From assembly GCA_030151145.1 (NCBI GenBank), contig JASLEL010000043.1, forward strand, positions 1-9,255: DNA of 9,255 nucleotides, in the 5' to 3' direction. The notes beneath the pieces are model-generated. The model saw only the letters and a list, made by a program, of their open reading frames with translations, made no database searches and was not told where the DNA came from. How positions within the stretch are numbered: the first letter of the stretch is position 1; every line of letters starts with the position of its first letter. Positions 1 through 6,270 of this stretch are shown here, in pieces. Origin of the DNA: Aquirhabdus sp. Its GTDB lineage: Bacteria; Pseudomonadota; Gammaproteobacteria; Pseudomonadales; Moraxellaceae. Position numbers and translations under genes: made by a program.

Positions 1-356
1 TTGGGGCCGGAGGAACTGGCCACCGTTGTACTGGTGGCCGGAGTGCTGGCCACCGGGAAGGGTGGCGCACTCTCTATCGAGACTGGCTTGGCTGTTTGCA
101 CAACCGATGGCTTGGGTGCGGAAACGGCTTTTTCCGCAGCCTTCAACTCATCAAAAGCCGCCTTATCATACAGTCGGCTTAGATCAACCAATCGTCGATA
201 ACTAATCGCTTCTTTCCCAGCCAGAGCAACAATCCGGTCATGAATCGCTTTGAGCGTATGACCGGATTTGATCATCTCTTTAATGAGGCCTCGATGGGCA
301 AAGTATGTGGCTTTGGCCACATATCTTTTCCCTTCTGGTCGATTTTCATCTCCCAT
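1..356 (-). CDS. traK: TraK-like oriT-binding relaxosome accessory protein (3' end beyond window)
   Basis: Read on the minus strand, an open frame starts at ATG 356-354 and is still open after 118 codons at position 1. An in-frame TAG lies upstream, with no other ATG between, and an AGGA Shine-Dalgarno sits 8 bases before the ATG, so the start is well supported. Residues about 10-65 are basic and helical (RYVAKATYFAHRGLIKEMIK, then GHTLKAIHDRIVAL and ISYRRLVDLSRLY), resembling the DNA-binding core of IncP TraK. A low-complexity Ala/Pro/Ser/Thr/Val tail follows from about residue 78. RP4 TraK (134 aa from memory) binds and wraps the intrinsically bent DNA next to nic. This gene likewise diverges from traJ across the oriT, with an AT-rich block directly upstream. 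If of usual length, only a short C-terminal piece is missing. Family assignment rests on the residue pattern plus position. Confidence 0.75.
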   Translation of the reverse strand, partial: MGDENRPEGKRYVAKATYFAHRGLIKEMIKSGHTLKAIHDRIVALAGKEAISYRRLVDLSRLYDKAAFDELKAAEKAVSAPKPSVVQTAKPVSIESAPPFPVASTPATSTTVASSSGP

Positions 357-379
357 AATCACAATCCTGGAATTTTGGC

Positions 380-540
380 AATTTCCAGCATTGTAGTGCA
401 AATTCTCGCACTATTCAGCAAAAGCAACAGCAAAACGCAGAAAATCCGCAAAAATTTTCATTTTTTGGCGTATTTTCGCTTTTTACAGCAAATTTAAGCA
501 CTTTCCCGCAGCTTTGACCGAAAATTCAAAAATTTTCGGG
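380..540. promoter_or_regulatory. AT-rich A/T-tract block next to traK, probable bent DNA and TraK-binding region
   Basis: The sequence between nic and traK is clearly richer in A+T than the flanking genes. It carries recurring short runs such as gcaaaa, gaaaat, caaaaattttc, tttttt and gcttttt, several spaced at roughly one to two helical turns. In RP4 the equivalent region, on the same side of nic, is intrinsically bent and is wrapped by TraK. No protein-coding feature supports a gene here. The bending and TraK binding are inferred. Confidence 0.4.
518..539. repeat. Short perfect hairpin (9-bp arms, 4-base loop)
   Basis: CCGAAAATT (518-526) and AATTTTCGG (531-539) are exact reverse complements around the loop CAAA. 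No T tract follows in either direction, so a Rho-independent terminator is unlikely. It lies in the AT-rich TraK-side block and just ahead of the TATAAT boxes, so an operator or relaxosome-protein site is more plausible. Confidence 0.55.
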
Positions 541-576
541 CTTGTGCTTATAATTTAGCCCAAACACAGCTATAAT
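525..576 (+). promoter_or_regulatory. Candidate rightward promoter(s) with perfect TATAAT boxes, toward traJ
   Basis: Two exact -10 hexamers occur on the plus strand, TATAAT at 549-554 and at 571-576. The first has a weak -35-like TTCAAA at 525-530 with 18-base spacing; the second has only TTATAA at 548-553 with 17-base spacing. Transcripts from either would cross nic and the inverted repeat before reaching traJ, so the relaxosome proteins could repress it. The -35 matches are poor, so which box is used is unclear. Confidence 0.35.
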
Positions 577-580
577 GCAA
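552..580 (-). promoter_or_regulatory. Candidate leftward promoter for traK
   Basis: On the minus strand TTGCAT (580-575) is followed after 17 bases by TAAATT (557-552), an acceptable sigma-70 pair pointing at traK. Its -35 begins four bases from nic, so relaxosome assembly would be expected to affect it. The predicted leader to the traK ATG is about 190 bases. Confidence 0.3.
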
Positions 581-583
581 CTG

Positions 584-670
584 GCAAGATGTGTAAAGTG
601 GGGTCACGGATAAACCTTAGCCCCCACTTTACTTGACCTTATTCGCCTCCGGCTCAACGGTCAATCTTGC
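584..670. repeat. 7-bp inverted copies of the nic sequence bracketing the oriT
   Basis: GCAAGAT (584-590, the complement of the nic heptamer) and ATCTTGC (664-670) are exact reverse complements spanning 87 bp, so a nic-like ATCTTG|C also appears on the plus strand. The TraJ-type inverted repeat lies between them. The known family part is only the nic copy at 584-590; a role for the second copy is inference. Confidence 0.6.
593..632. repeat. Perfect 11-bp inverted repeat beside nic (probable TraJ site)
   Basis: GTAAAGTGGGG (593-603) and CCCCACTTTAC (622-632) are exact reverse complements separated by 18 bases. In RP4 a longer, imperfect repeat occupies the same place, and TraJ binds the arm nearest nic. 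By analogy the 593-603 arm, 8 bases from nic, should be the TraJ site. It could also fold as a hairpin in the single strand at the end of transfer. There is no T run, so it is not a terminator. Confidence 0.85.
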
Positions 671-732
671 TCTGCGAGGCACAATAGACTCCAAATCGGT
701 AGAATCAGCGGACGCTTAACCAATTTTCACAG

Positions 733-1095
733 GTGAAAAATTTGAACGCTGAACGGAAATCAAAACTGAATATCAAGGTCTATGTGAGCGTAGAGGACAA
801 AGACAAAATCGAAAGCAACGCTGAAAACTGCAACAAGACAGCTTCAGCTTTCTTGCGGCTGCTGGGTCTTGGGTTTGCGCCCAAGTCTGTTTTGGACATC
901 AAAGCGGCGCTTGAGCTGTCCAAAGTGAATGGCGACCAGGCCCGGCTGGGCAACCTGTTAAACCAGCTTTTGTCAGACCAGCGTGTTGTGCTGACAAAAG
1001 ACTACCGAGACAGAGTGAAGGCGCTGGTTGTGAGCATTGAAGAGGTGCAGCAGGAGCTGCGGGAAATGATTACTGAGGTTAGAGCGAAGCGATGA
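733..1095 (+). CDS. traJ: TraJ-like relaxosome protein that binds oriT
   Basis: This 120-residue protein follows RP4 TraJ (123 aa from memory) along its length. It has IKVYVSVEDKDKIE near the N-terminus where RP4 has IKVYCLPDERRAIE, then TASAFLRLLGLGF, LSKVNGDQARLGNLL (RP4 ARINGDLGRLGGLL) and a C-terminal IEEVQQEL helix. The N-terminal third fits a ribbon-helix-helix-type DNA-binding fold. TraJ binds the inverted repeat next to nic and directs the relaxase there. The frame opens at GTG 733, with no ribosome site before it. AGGTG (731-735), which includes that GTG, lies six bases before an in-frame TTG at 742, giving a 117-residue alternative with a better initiation signal. The stop overlaps the traI start (ATGA), so the two are probably translationally coupled. 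Confidence 0.9.
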   Translation: MKNLNAERKSKLNIKVYVSVEDKDKIESNAENCNKTASAFLRLLGLGFAPKSVLDIKAALELSKVNGDQARLGNLLNQLLSDQRVVLTKDYRDRVKALVVSIEEVQQELREMITEVRAKR

Positions 1096-3230
1096 TTGCC
1101 AAGCGGATTCCTGGAAAGATGCGTAACCTTGCGCGTACTGTACGGTACGCCATCGGCGTGTCTTCGACCAAGGAATTGGCAAACTATGCGACCCAAGCTG
1201 AAGAAATCTGGGCACGAGAAGGCGTCTCTAATGTTCGCTGGACGAACTGTTCAGGCCCAACGGTCGGGGAGGCCTTGGGTGAGATGGAGATGGTTCAATC
1301 TCTAAATGAGCGTGTAAAAGAAAAGACGTACCACCTGGTCGTATCATTCCCTTTGGGGGAGCGTCCAGACAACGAGACGCTAAATAAAATTGAAGACCGC
1401 TTCTGCGAAGGCTTGGGCTTCAAACACCACCAGCGTATTTCATCGCAACACCACGATACGGACTATCTGCACCTGCACATTGTGATCAATCAGATCGATC
1501 CAGTGACCACAAATAAGCATGAGCCATATTACGACAAGCTCAAGCTCATGAAGATGTGCGACGACATCGAGGCTGACTTTGGCTTAATCAAAACCAATCA
1601 TCAAAGTCAGGCTCAAGAGAGTCTACCGACCAAAGTCCAAGACATGGAAGCGCACCAGGATGAGCAGTCATTCCTGGGCTGGACGAAAGAGCATGTGCAG
1701 CCAGCCCTGGCTGAAGTCACGAACTGGCAGCAAATGCACGATGTCATGGCTGACTTCGGCCTTGAAATTCGTAAACGAGGTAATGGGCTGGCCATCGTTG
1801 ATCAACAGTCGGGCCTTGCAGTGAAGGCCTCTAGTGTTGACCGCACACTTTCGTTGACGAAATTGACGGCCCGGATGGGCCAATTTGAGGAAGACAAGCA
1901 TGAGCGAACACGAACATCCACCGGCGCCGGAAGACACGCCGCCGGAGCCGACGGACGCAGTGCCACCACCGCCGGAGACGCAAGAGACTCCGCCGGACGA
2001 ACCACCGGAGCCGGAGCCGACGGTGGAACCACCGGCAGAGACGGTAGCGCAACCACCGACGGTAGAAGAAGCGACGATAACGCCAGTACAAGGGACGGAC
2101 GACGCGGAAATAAATGGGGAACTGACACAGGCCGGGCAGGGGACATGGGCGGAAGCAGCCATACCGACATCGCCGGTATTTCCGGTGAGTCCTACGGTGC
2201 AGAGGCTGAGTCCATCACTGAGACCGAATCCCTTAGTGATATGCCAGCGATGTCCAGCAGCCATGTGGACAATCACTCGGACGCAAGAAGTGACGTGCTA
2301 TTGCCTGCTGATGCACAAGAAGAGCTGGGAGTCCAAGAACAAGATCGACATTCTGGACTGCGACGGGCCGCAGATCATGGCCATGCGGATGATGCAGGGG
2401 TAACGGATGGCAATGACATCCGTAAACAGCGGTATCAGAAGGGCAACAAATGGCACCCAAGCAAAGCGGCTAACCCCATGTACGACGATTTCGTTGACGA
2501 AAAACGGGCGGCTCAGGCCACACGGTTGAACATGGTGAAGACCTTGAAAAAGCATGACGACTCTTTCAAGGATCAGGCTGCTCGATGGGTCGAGCTGCGT
2601 AAAGCGGTGATCAAGCAATCCAAGCTACCGGCAGCAGAGAAAAAACGCATGTATCAGGAGCTGGCTGTTGAACGCAAAGAGCTGATGGCCGCGCATTTTG
2701 CGTCGATGAAGGAAGCCAGAGCGATGATCCCTAAAATCCCGTCTTGGCTGGACTACCTGACCAGGCAGGCAGCAGTCGGTGATAGCCATGCCCTGGAAAC
2801 CTTACGCAAGCGCAAGATATTGCAGGATCGCGTGCTGGTCAATGTCATCAAGGCCGATGACATCAGCAAGGTCAAAGACCTGGTGCTGAAAGACAGCAAT
2901 CCGAAAATCCTCAAGAACGGTACCGCCATCTATCAGACCAAAGACGGTGGCCAGATTGTGGATCGCAAAGAGACGATCCAGTTGACTCAAGAAAGCGTGG
3001 CCAGTGCGGTACTCGCGCTGGCGATGGCCGAGCAGAAGTTTGGCCAACGGCCCTTAAATATCCAGGGCACGCTGCAATTCAAAGAGCTGCTGGTCAAGGC
3101 GTCGATCATCTATGGTGGCAACAAAGTCAGTTTTGCTGATCCCGCGATGGAAGCCGAACGCAAGAAGCTGCTGGAGCAGTCCGCAACCAAAACACCAACC
3201 AGCCAGAAGAAAGATCGGGGAGGGCGATAA
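1092..3230 (+). CDS. traI: TraI relaxase, MOBP/IncP family
   Basis: The 712-residue product (RP4 TraI is 732) nicks the oriT and stays joined to the 5' end. The N-terminus MIAKRIP resembles RP4 MIAKHVP. Tyr19 in the motif-I context LARTVRYAIG is the expected nucleophile. The metal-binding motif III HHDTDYLHLHIVIN (residues 120-133) supplies H121, H127 and H129. Residues about 205-262 continue the TraI core (LEIRKRGNGLAIV). Residues about 270-437 are low-complexity Gly/Thr/Arg/Asp/Ser, exactly where a second gene is read in another frame. The lysine-rich C-terminal half ends in an LPD7-like region (about 580-700: GTAIYQTKDGGQIVDR, LALAMAEQKFG, SFADP). It starts at ATG inside the traJ stop, with only a distant GAGG ahead. 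The HNH gene abuts its stop. Confidence 0.95.
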   Translation: MIAKRIPGKMRNLARTVRYAIGVSSTKELANYATQAEEIWAREGVSNVRWTNCSGPTVGEALGEMEMVQSLNERVKEKTYHLVVSFPLGERPDNETLNKIEDRFCEGLGFKHHQRISSQHHDTDYLHLHIVINQIDPVTTNKHEPYYDKLKLMKMCDDIEADFGLIKTNHQSQAQESLPTKVQDMEAHQDEQSFLGWTKEHVQPALAEVTNWQQMHDVMADFGLEIRKRGNGLAIVDQQSGLAVKASSVDRTLSLTKLTARMGQFEEDKHERTRTSTGAGRHAAGADGRSATTAGDARDSAGRTTGAGADGGTTGRDGSATTDGRRSDDNASTRDGRRGNKWGTDTGRAGDMGGSSHTDIAGISGESYGAEAESITETESLSDMPAMSSSHVDNHSDARSDVLLPADAQEELGVQEQDRHSGLRRAADHGHADDAGVTDGNDIRKQRYQKGNKWHPSKAANPMYDDFVDEKRAAQATRLNMVKTLKKHDDSFKDQAARWVELRKAVIKQSKLPAAEKKRMYQELAVERKELMAAHFASMKEARAMIPKIPSWLDYLTRQAAVGDSHALETLRKRKILQDRVLVNVIKADDISKVKDLVLKDSNPKILKNGTAIYQTKDGGQIVDRKETIQLTQESVASAVLALAMAEQKFGQRPLNIQGTLQFKELLVKASIIYGGNKVSFADPAMEAERKKLLEQSATKTPTSQKKDRGGR
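1900..2403 (+). CDS. traH: TraH-like acidic relaxosome protein, nested inside traI in another frame
   Basis: This 167-residue frame lies wholly inside traI, shifted +1. ATG 1900 has a good ribosome site, GAGGA at 1887-1891, spaced 8 bases; an upstream in-frame TTG at 1885 lacks one. The first ~65 residues are rich in Pro, Glu and Asp (PPAPEDTPPEPTD, PPDEPPEPEPTVEPP) and strongly acidic. The last ~40 look like an ordinary folded segment (VTCYCLLMHKKSWES, IDILDCDGPQIMAMRMMQG). RP4 traH is likewise nested within traI; its acidic product stabilises the TraI-TraJ-oriT complex. Position, nesting, acidity and ribosome site agree, but I cannot recall the RP4 sequence well enough to align it. TraI becomes low-complexity over this stretch, suggesting that this frame constrains the DNA. 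Confidence 0.72.
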   Translation: MSEHEHPPAPEDTPPEPTDAVPPPPETQETPPDEPPEPEPTVEPPAETVAQPPTVEEATITPVQGTDDAEINGELTQAGQGTWAEAAIPTSPVFPVSPTVQRLSPSLRPNPLVICQRCPAAMWTITRTQEVTCYCLLMHKKSWESKNKIDILDCDGPQIMAMRMMQG

Positions 3231-3680
3231 ATGACGCTCACTAAGAAACAGCGCGAGGTGCTGAAGCTCAAATTTGGGGGCCGCTGCGCGTATTGTGGCG
3301 ATGAGCTAGGTGATCGCTGGCACGCGGATCACATGCAGGCAATTCGCCGGGAAAGCGAATTTGTAGCGGCGCCTGAAGGCTCACACTACAACGTGGTTTT
3401 ACGGCATACCGGCAGATGTGATCATCCAGAGCTGGATCATATCGAGAACATGATGCCCGCTTGCCAGCCTTGCAACCTGTACAAAGGCGGCAACACCCTT
3501 GAAGGGTGGCGGCAGCAGCTCCAGGAGCTGAATCGGAAGCTGCAAGACTATTCTAAGCATTTTCGTTTTGCCAAGGCCTTTGGTTTGGTTATAGAGATTG
3601 ATAAACCGGTGGTTTTTTACTTTGAGCAGTTTAACAAGGCCTCTCCGCAGGCCTATTTCACGAAGGAAGTGACGCAATGA
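3231..3680 (+). CDS. HNH endonuclease encoded between traI and traG
   Basis: The 149-residue protein has a clear HNH fold signature: zinc knuckle C19-AY-C22, then WHADH (D33, catalytic H34), then N73 and a second knuckle C78-QP-C81 followed by N82 and K85. Between H34 and N73 lies an insert containing C63. Residues 90-149 form a helical, charged tail with an aromatic end (VVFYFEQF). The family makes metal-dependent DNA breaks or nicks; the target here is unknown. The ATG directly follows the traI stop with GGGGAGG seven bases upstream. The TGA overlaps the traG ATG, so it is embedded in the transfer operon. RP4 has no gene here. It could be a free-standing homing-type nuclease, a defence or competition factor, or an adapted transfer protein; the sequence does not decide. 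Confidence 0.88.
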   Translation: MTLTKKQREVLKLKFGGRCAYCGDELGDRWHADHMQAIRRESEFVAAPEGSHYNVVLRHTGRCDHPELDHIENMMPACQPCNLYKGGNTLEGWRQQLQELNRKLQDYSKHFRFAKAFGLVIEIDKPVVFYFEQFNKASPQAYFTKEVTQ

Positions 3681-5632
3681 GTGGCAGTCAGTCTACCCGC
3701 AGTAAGCAGAATATCTCACCCGTCAAGCTCTACGTCGTAGGCCTGACAATTATGGCCACATTGCTGATCGTGATCAGCAGTTGGGCTACCCAGAAGATGG
3801 CCAAGCTATTCAGCTTCGATCAAATGCTTGGCGCACCGATGGCAGGACATCTGTATGCACCCTGGAAATACATGATCTGGTTTCTGGAATATGCCCGCCC
3901 TGGTTCGTATTTCCAGCATCCGCTCAACGAGATTGTGCTGGCTGTGGCGGTACTTTACGGGCTGACTTTTTTCGGGGTGATCCTAATCATCGGCCTGTTG
4001 CACCGGCGCTCACAAAAGCATGATGAGCTGCATGGGACTGCTCATTTTGCGGATCGTAGCGAGATAGAAAAAACAGGCCTGTTGCCCACCCAGCAAAAAA
4101 CCATGTGGGGCTTCGGCCCTACCAAAGTGAAGCCTTCAGCCGGTGTGTATGTCGGCGGCTGGACTGACCCTAAAACGGGTGAATTGAATTACCTGAAGCA
4201 CGACGGGCCTGAGCATATTGCGGCTATTGCGCCTACCCGGTCGGGTAAGGGGGTGGGTCTGGTTATTCCCACACTGCTATCGTGGCTGCATAGCGTCGTG
4301 ATCAACGACATGAAGGGCGAGCTGTGGGCCATGACTTCAGGCTGGCGTAAACGCGCAGGCAACGTCTGTATCAAATTTGACCCAGCGTCTCCTGAAGGCA
4401 GTGCCCGGTTTAACCCGCTGGCTGAAGTCCAGATAGGCACACCCGGTGAGGTAAAAGACATGCAGAACATCATGACCATCATCGTTGATCCGGAAGGGAA
4501 GGGGCTGGACTCTCACTGGTCAAAGACCGGCTTCGCGCTCTTGGTCGGGGTGGGTCTGTACGTCATGTACAAAGTACAGGAAACCGAAGACCGAGTGGCA
4601 GGCCTTCCGGACGTAGCCCGTATCTTCTCAGACCCGGACATCTCTCTGACCGACCTATGGGCCGAGATGAAGATCAACGAATATGGCGTTGGTGGTACAC
4701 GCCATGAAGCCATTGCACAAAGTGCCGTGGATATGATGAACACCCCAGATGAAGAGCGCGGTTCGATTGTATCGACTGCCCGCTCTTTTTTCAGTCTGTA
4801 CCGCGATCCGATTGTTGCCGCCAACGTATCCGGCAGTGACTTCAAGGTGGCCGATCTGATGGATCACACCTCGCCAGTGTCGCTGTACCTTGTAATCAAG
4901 CCGTCAGATAAAACCCGGCTGCTTCCGCTCATTCGGCTTATGCTCACGCTGATCTTGCGGGGTCTGGTAGATGCTGAGATCACCTTTACCAACGGCAAAC
5001 AGAATAAGATTCACGAGCATCGTCTACTCATGCTGCTCGATGAGTTCCCGGCCTTTGGACGGCTGAAGGTATTTGAAGACACCTTGCCGTATATCGCCGG
5101 TTACGGCATTAAGGCCTACCTCATCATGCAAGATAAAATGCAGATGGAAGCCGACGACGCTTACGGTAAGAGCGAAACCATCACGGCAAACTGTCACGTC
5201 AAAGTCGTGTATGCCCCCAACACTATCGAGATGGCCGAGTGGCTGTCCAAGCAAACTGGCCAGACAACGGTCGTCCACGAAGAGGTCTCGACCAGCGGTA
5301 CCCGCTTTGGCATGTTGCTGGGCAACGTCAGCCGGAGCTATCAAGCCACTGCACGCCCTTTGCTGACTGCTGATGAGTGCCTACGCTTAAAAGCCCCTGT
5401 TAAAAGCCCGGACGGACTGAAGATCGTGGAAGCAGGCGATTTACTGGTCTTTACCGCCGGTAACTCCCCGATCATGGGTACACAGTCCCTGTTCTTCCTG
5501 AATCCAGTCTTTCAGGAACGCATTAAAGTACCAGGCCTGACCCGTACTGAAGTCATTCGCGGCCCAGGCAAAACGGTTTCTACAGTGACCGCTGATAAGA
5601 ACGCCTTCACTGCAACGAGGACAAGCGCATGA
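3677..5632 (+). CDS. traG: TraG/VirD4 type IV coupling protein
   Basis: The 651-residue protein (RP4 TraG 635) is the inner-membrane ATPase that links the relaxosome to the transfer channel. Two hydrophobic segments at about residues 16-36 and 86-108 anchor it, with a periplasmic loop between. The cytoplasmic domain starts near LHGTAHFADRSEI (118-130), typical of VirD4/TraG. Walker A is APTRSGKGVG (185-194). Walker B is LLMLLDEFPAFG with D455 and E456. The stretch DSHWSKTGFALLVG and the C-terminal FTAGNSPIMG region also fit the family. The start overlaps the HNH stop (ATGA) behind AAGGAAG, and the stop overlaps the traF start (ATGA). No trb (mating channel) gene is in this window, so its partners must lie elsewhere. 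Confidence 0.96.
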   Translation: MSGSQSTRSKQNISPVKLYVVGLTIMATLLIVISSWATQKMAKLFSFDQMLGAPMAGHLYAPWKYMIWFLEYARPGSYFQHPLNEIVLAVAVLYGLTFFGVILIIGLLHRRSQKHDELHGTAHFADRSEIEKTGLLPTQQKTMWGFGPTKVKPSAGVYVGGWTDPKTGELNYLKHDGPEHIAAIAPTRSGKGVGLVIPTLLSWLHSVVINDMKGELWAMTSGWRKRAGNVCIKFDPASPEGSARFNPLAEVQIGTPGEVKDMQNIMTIIVDPEGKGLDSHWSKTGFALLVGVGLYVMYKVQETEDRVAGLPDVARIFSDPDISLTDLWAEMKINEYGVGGTRHEAIAQSAVDMMNTPDEERGSIVSTARSFFSLYRDPIVAANVSGSDFKVADLMDHTSPVSLYLVIKPSDKTRLLPLIRLMLTLILRGLVDAEITFTNGKQNKIHEHRLLMLLDEFPAFGRLKVFEDTLPYIAGYGIKAYLIMQDKMQMEADDAYGKSETITANCHVKVVYAPNTIEMAEWLSKQTGQTTVVHEEVSTSGTRFGMLLGNVSRSYQATARPLLTADECLRLKAPVKSPDGLKIVEAGDLLVFTAGNSPIMGTQSLFFLNPVFQERIKVPGLTRTEVIRGPGKTVSTVTADKNAFTATRTSA

Positions 5633-6270
5633 AGCTCCGGATCAAATTCAGTAAGCGGAATCTCAAGACCTTTCTAACCGTGCTGTCGGCGCTCCTGGTC
5701 GTGCTGCTGATTGCGGTACCGGCGTACCGCATGTACGGCATTCACTACACCAAAACAGACTCACTGCCGCGTGGCTTTTACAAGCTCACTCAGGTGGCGG
5801 ACGGCTATCGCTATCAGCCTTGGCAAATCGTGGAATGGTGCCCGGATCACAATCCGATTTATACCGAAGCGAGCGACCGCTGGCATTTCGAGACGAATGC
5901 CATCAGTGGCGTGCTGAATAGCTGCAAACGCGATCCCTTGCTGAAAACCATTGGTGCCGTACCGGGCGATGTCGTGGACATCACGTCCACCGCACTTTAT
6001 GTCAATGGCAAGGCGCTGGTCATGCGCAAGTCCAAAGACCTTGAAGGTCGGCCTTTGCCTGAGATTGCCCCTGGCCATTTTGTGGTCGGGCCGGATCAGG
6101 TCTGGCTGATCTCCCTCTATAACCCGAATAGCTTTGATAGTCGCTATTTTGGGCCGGTGGCCATCCATGAGCTGCGCGGCATGGGCCGTCCTTATCACGT
6201 CGAGGCGACCAGGGCTTTCTGCTGGTCAACCATCGATTATCAAACGCAATGCCTTGGAGCAGCAACATGA
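5629..6270 (+). CDS. traF: TraF conjugative signal peptidase (S26 family, pilin maturation)
   Basis: The 213-residue protein has an N-terminal membrane segment (about 13-34: FLTVLSALLVVLLIAV). The S26 Ser/Lys pair follows: S45 in KTDSLPRGFYKL, and K106 in LLKTIGAVPGDVV, which matches the conserved region around Lys89 of RP4 TraF. NSFDSRYFGPV near residue 168 is the third conserved box. In RP4, TraF removes the C-terminal tail of TrbC pilin and closes it into a ring in the periplasm. It is longer than RP4 TraF (178), mainly through an insert at about 70-100 with two cysteines (C71, C99). Further cysteines at 198 and 208 could form disulphides. The start overlaps traG (ATGA) behind an AGG ribosome site. 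Confidence 0.94.
   Translation: MKLRIKFSKRNLKTFLTVLSALLVVLLIAVPAYRMYGIHYTKTDSLPRGFYKLTQVADGYRYQPWQIVEWCPDHNPIYTEASDRWHFETNAISGVLNSCKRDPLLKTIGAVPGDVVDITSTALYVNGKALVMRKSKDLEGRPLPEIAPGHFVVGPDQVWLISLYNPNSFDSRYFGPVAIHELRGMGRPYHVEATRAFCWSTIDYQTQCLGAAT

Larger units (their letters stand above)
581..685 (-). other. oriT: oriT core, IncP type, with nic site
   Basis: On the minus strand the sequence CATCTTG|CC (591-583) matches the IncP-family nic pattern YATCYTG|C, placing nic between 585 and 584. Reading leftward along the minus strand, nic follows an 11-bp inverted repeat. Before that comes GCGAATAAGG (650-641), then further upstream CGTTGAGC (659-652) and CCTCGCAGAGCA (679-668). These blocks occur in the same order and at similar spacing in the RP4 oriT as I remember it, where nic is TATCCTG|C. 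The flanking genes also match RP4: traJ on one side and traK on the other. The relaxase encoded at 1092-3230 is the expected cutter. Strand and position of the nick are inferred from this alignment. Confidence 0.88.
357..732. other. Intergenic transfer-origin region between traK and traJ
   Basis: This gene-free stretch of 376 bases separates the divergent traK and traJ genes and carries the oriT. From left to right it holds the traK leader, an AT-rich block with spaced A and T runs, a 9-bp-arm hairpin, candidate promoters in both directions, the nic sequence, the large inverted repeat, and a right-hand block similar to RP4 oriT. An 85-codon open frame partly overlapping it (240-497) has no supporting features. 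Confidence 0.8.

Noticed and set aside
16..55. Direct repeat CTGGCCACCG (16-25 and 46-55)
   Set aside because: It encodes the Val-Ala-Ser/Pro-Ala-Thr low-complexity tail of TraK and needs no explanation as a separate element.
361..370. Nic-like CAATCCTGG on the plus strand
   Set aside because: It sits in the traK leader, far from the inverted repeat, is on the opposite strand from the expected nic, and has G after the CCTG, unlike IncP nic.
240..497. 85-codon plus-strand open frame in the traK/oriT region
   Set aside because: It overlaps the start of traK on the other strand, runs into the A/T-tract block and has no ribosome site or recognisable protein pattern.
518..539. Hairpin as a terminator
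   Set aside because: There is no T run after it in either direction, and the stem is A/T-rich.
1668..2276. Long minus-strand open frames inside traI (including 1802-2170 and 1831-2091)
   Set aside because: They are by-products of the GC-biased repeats in the overprinted region; low-complexity Gly/Ser/Arg products without credible starts.
6249..6266. Earlier ATG for the transglycosylase
   Set aside because: It would lengthen the overlap with traF. The ATG at 6267 has GGAG at good spacing and the ATGA coupling used by its neighbours.
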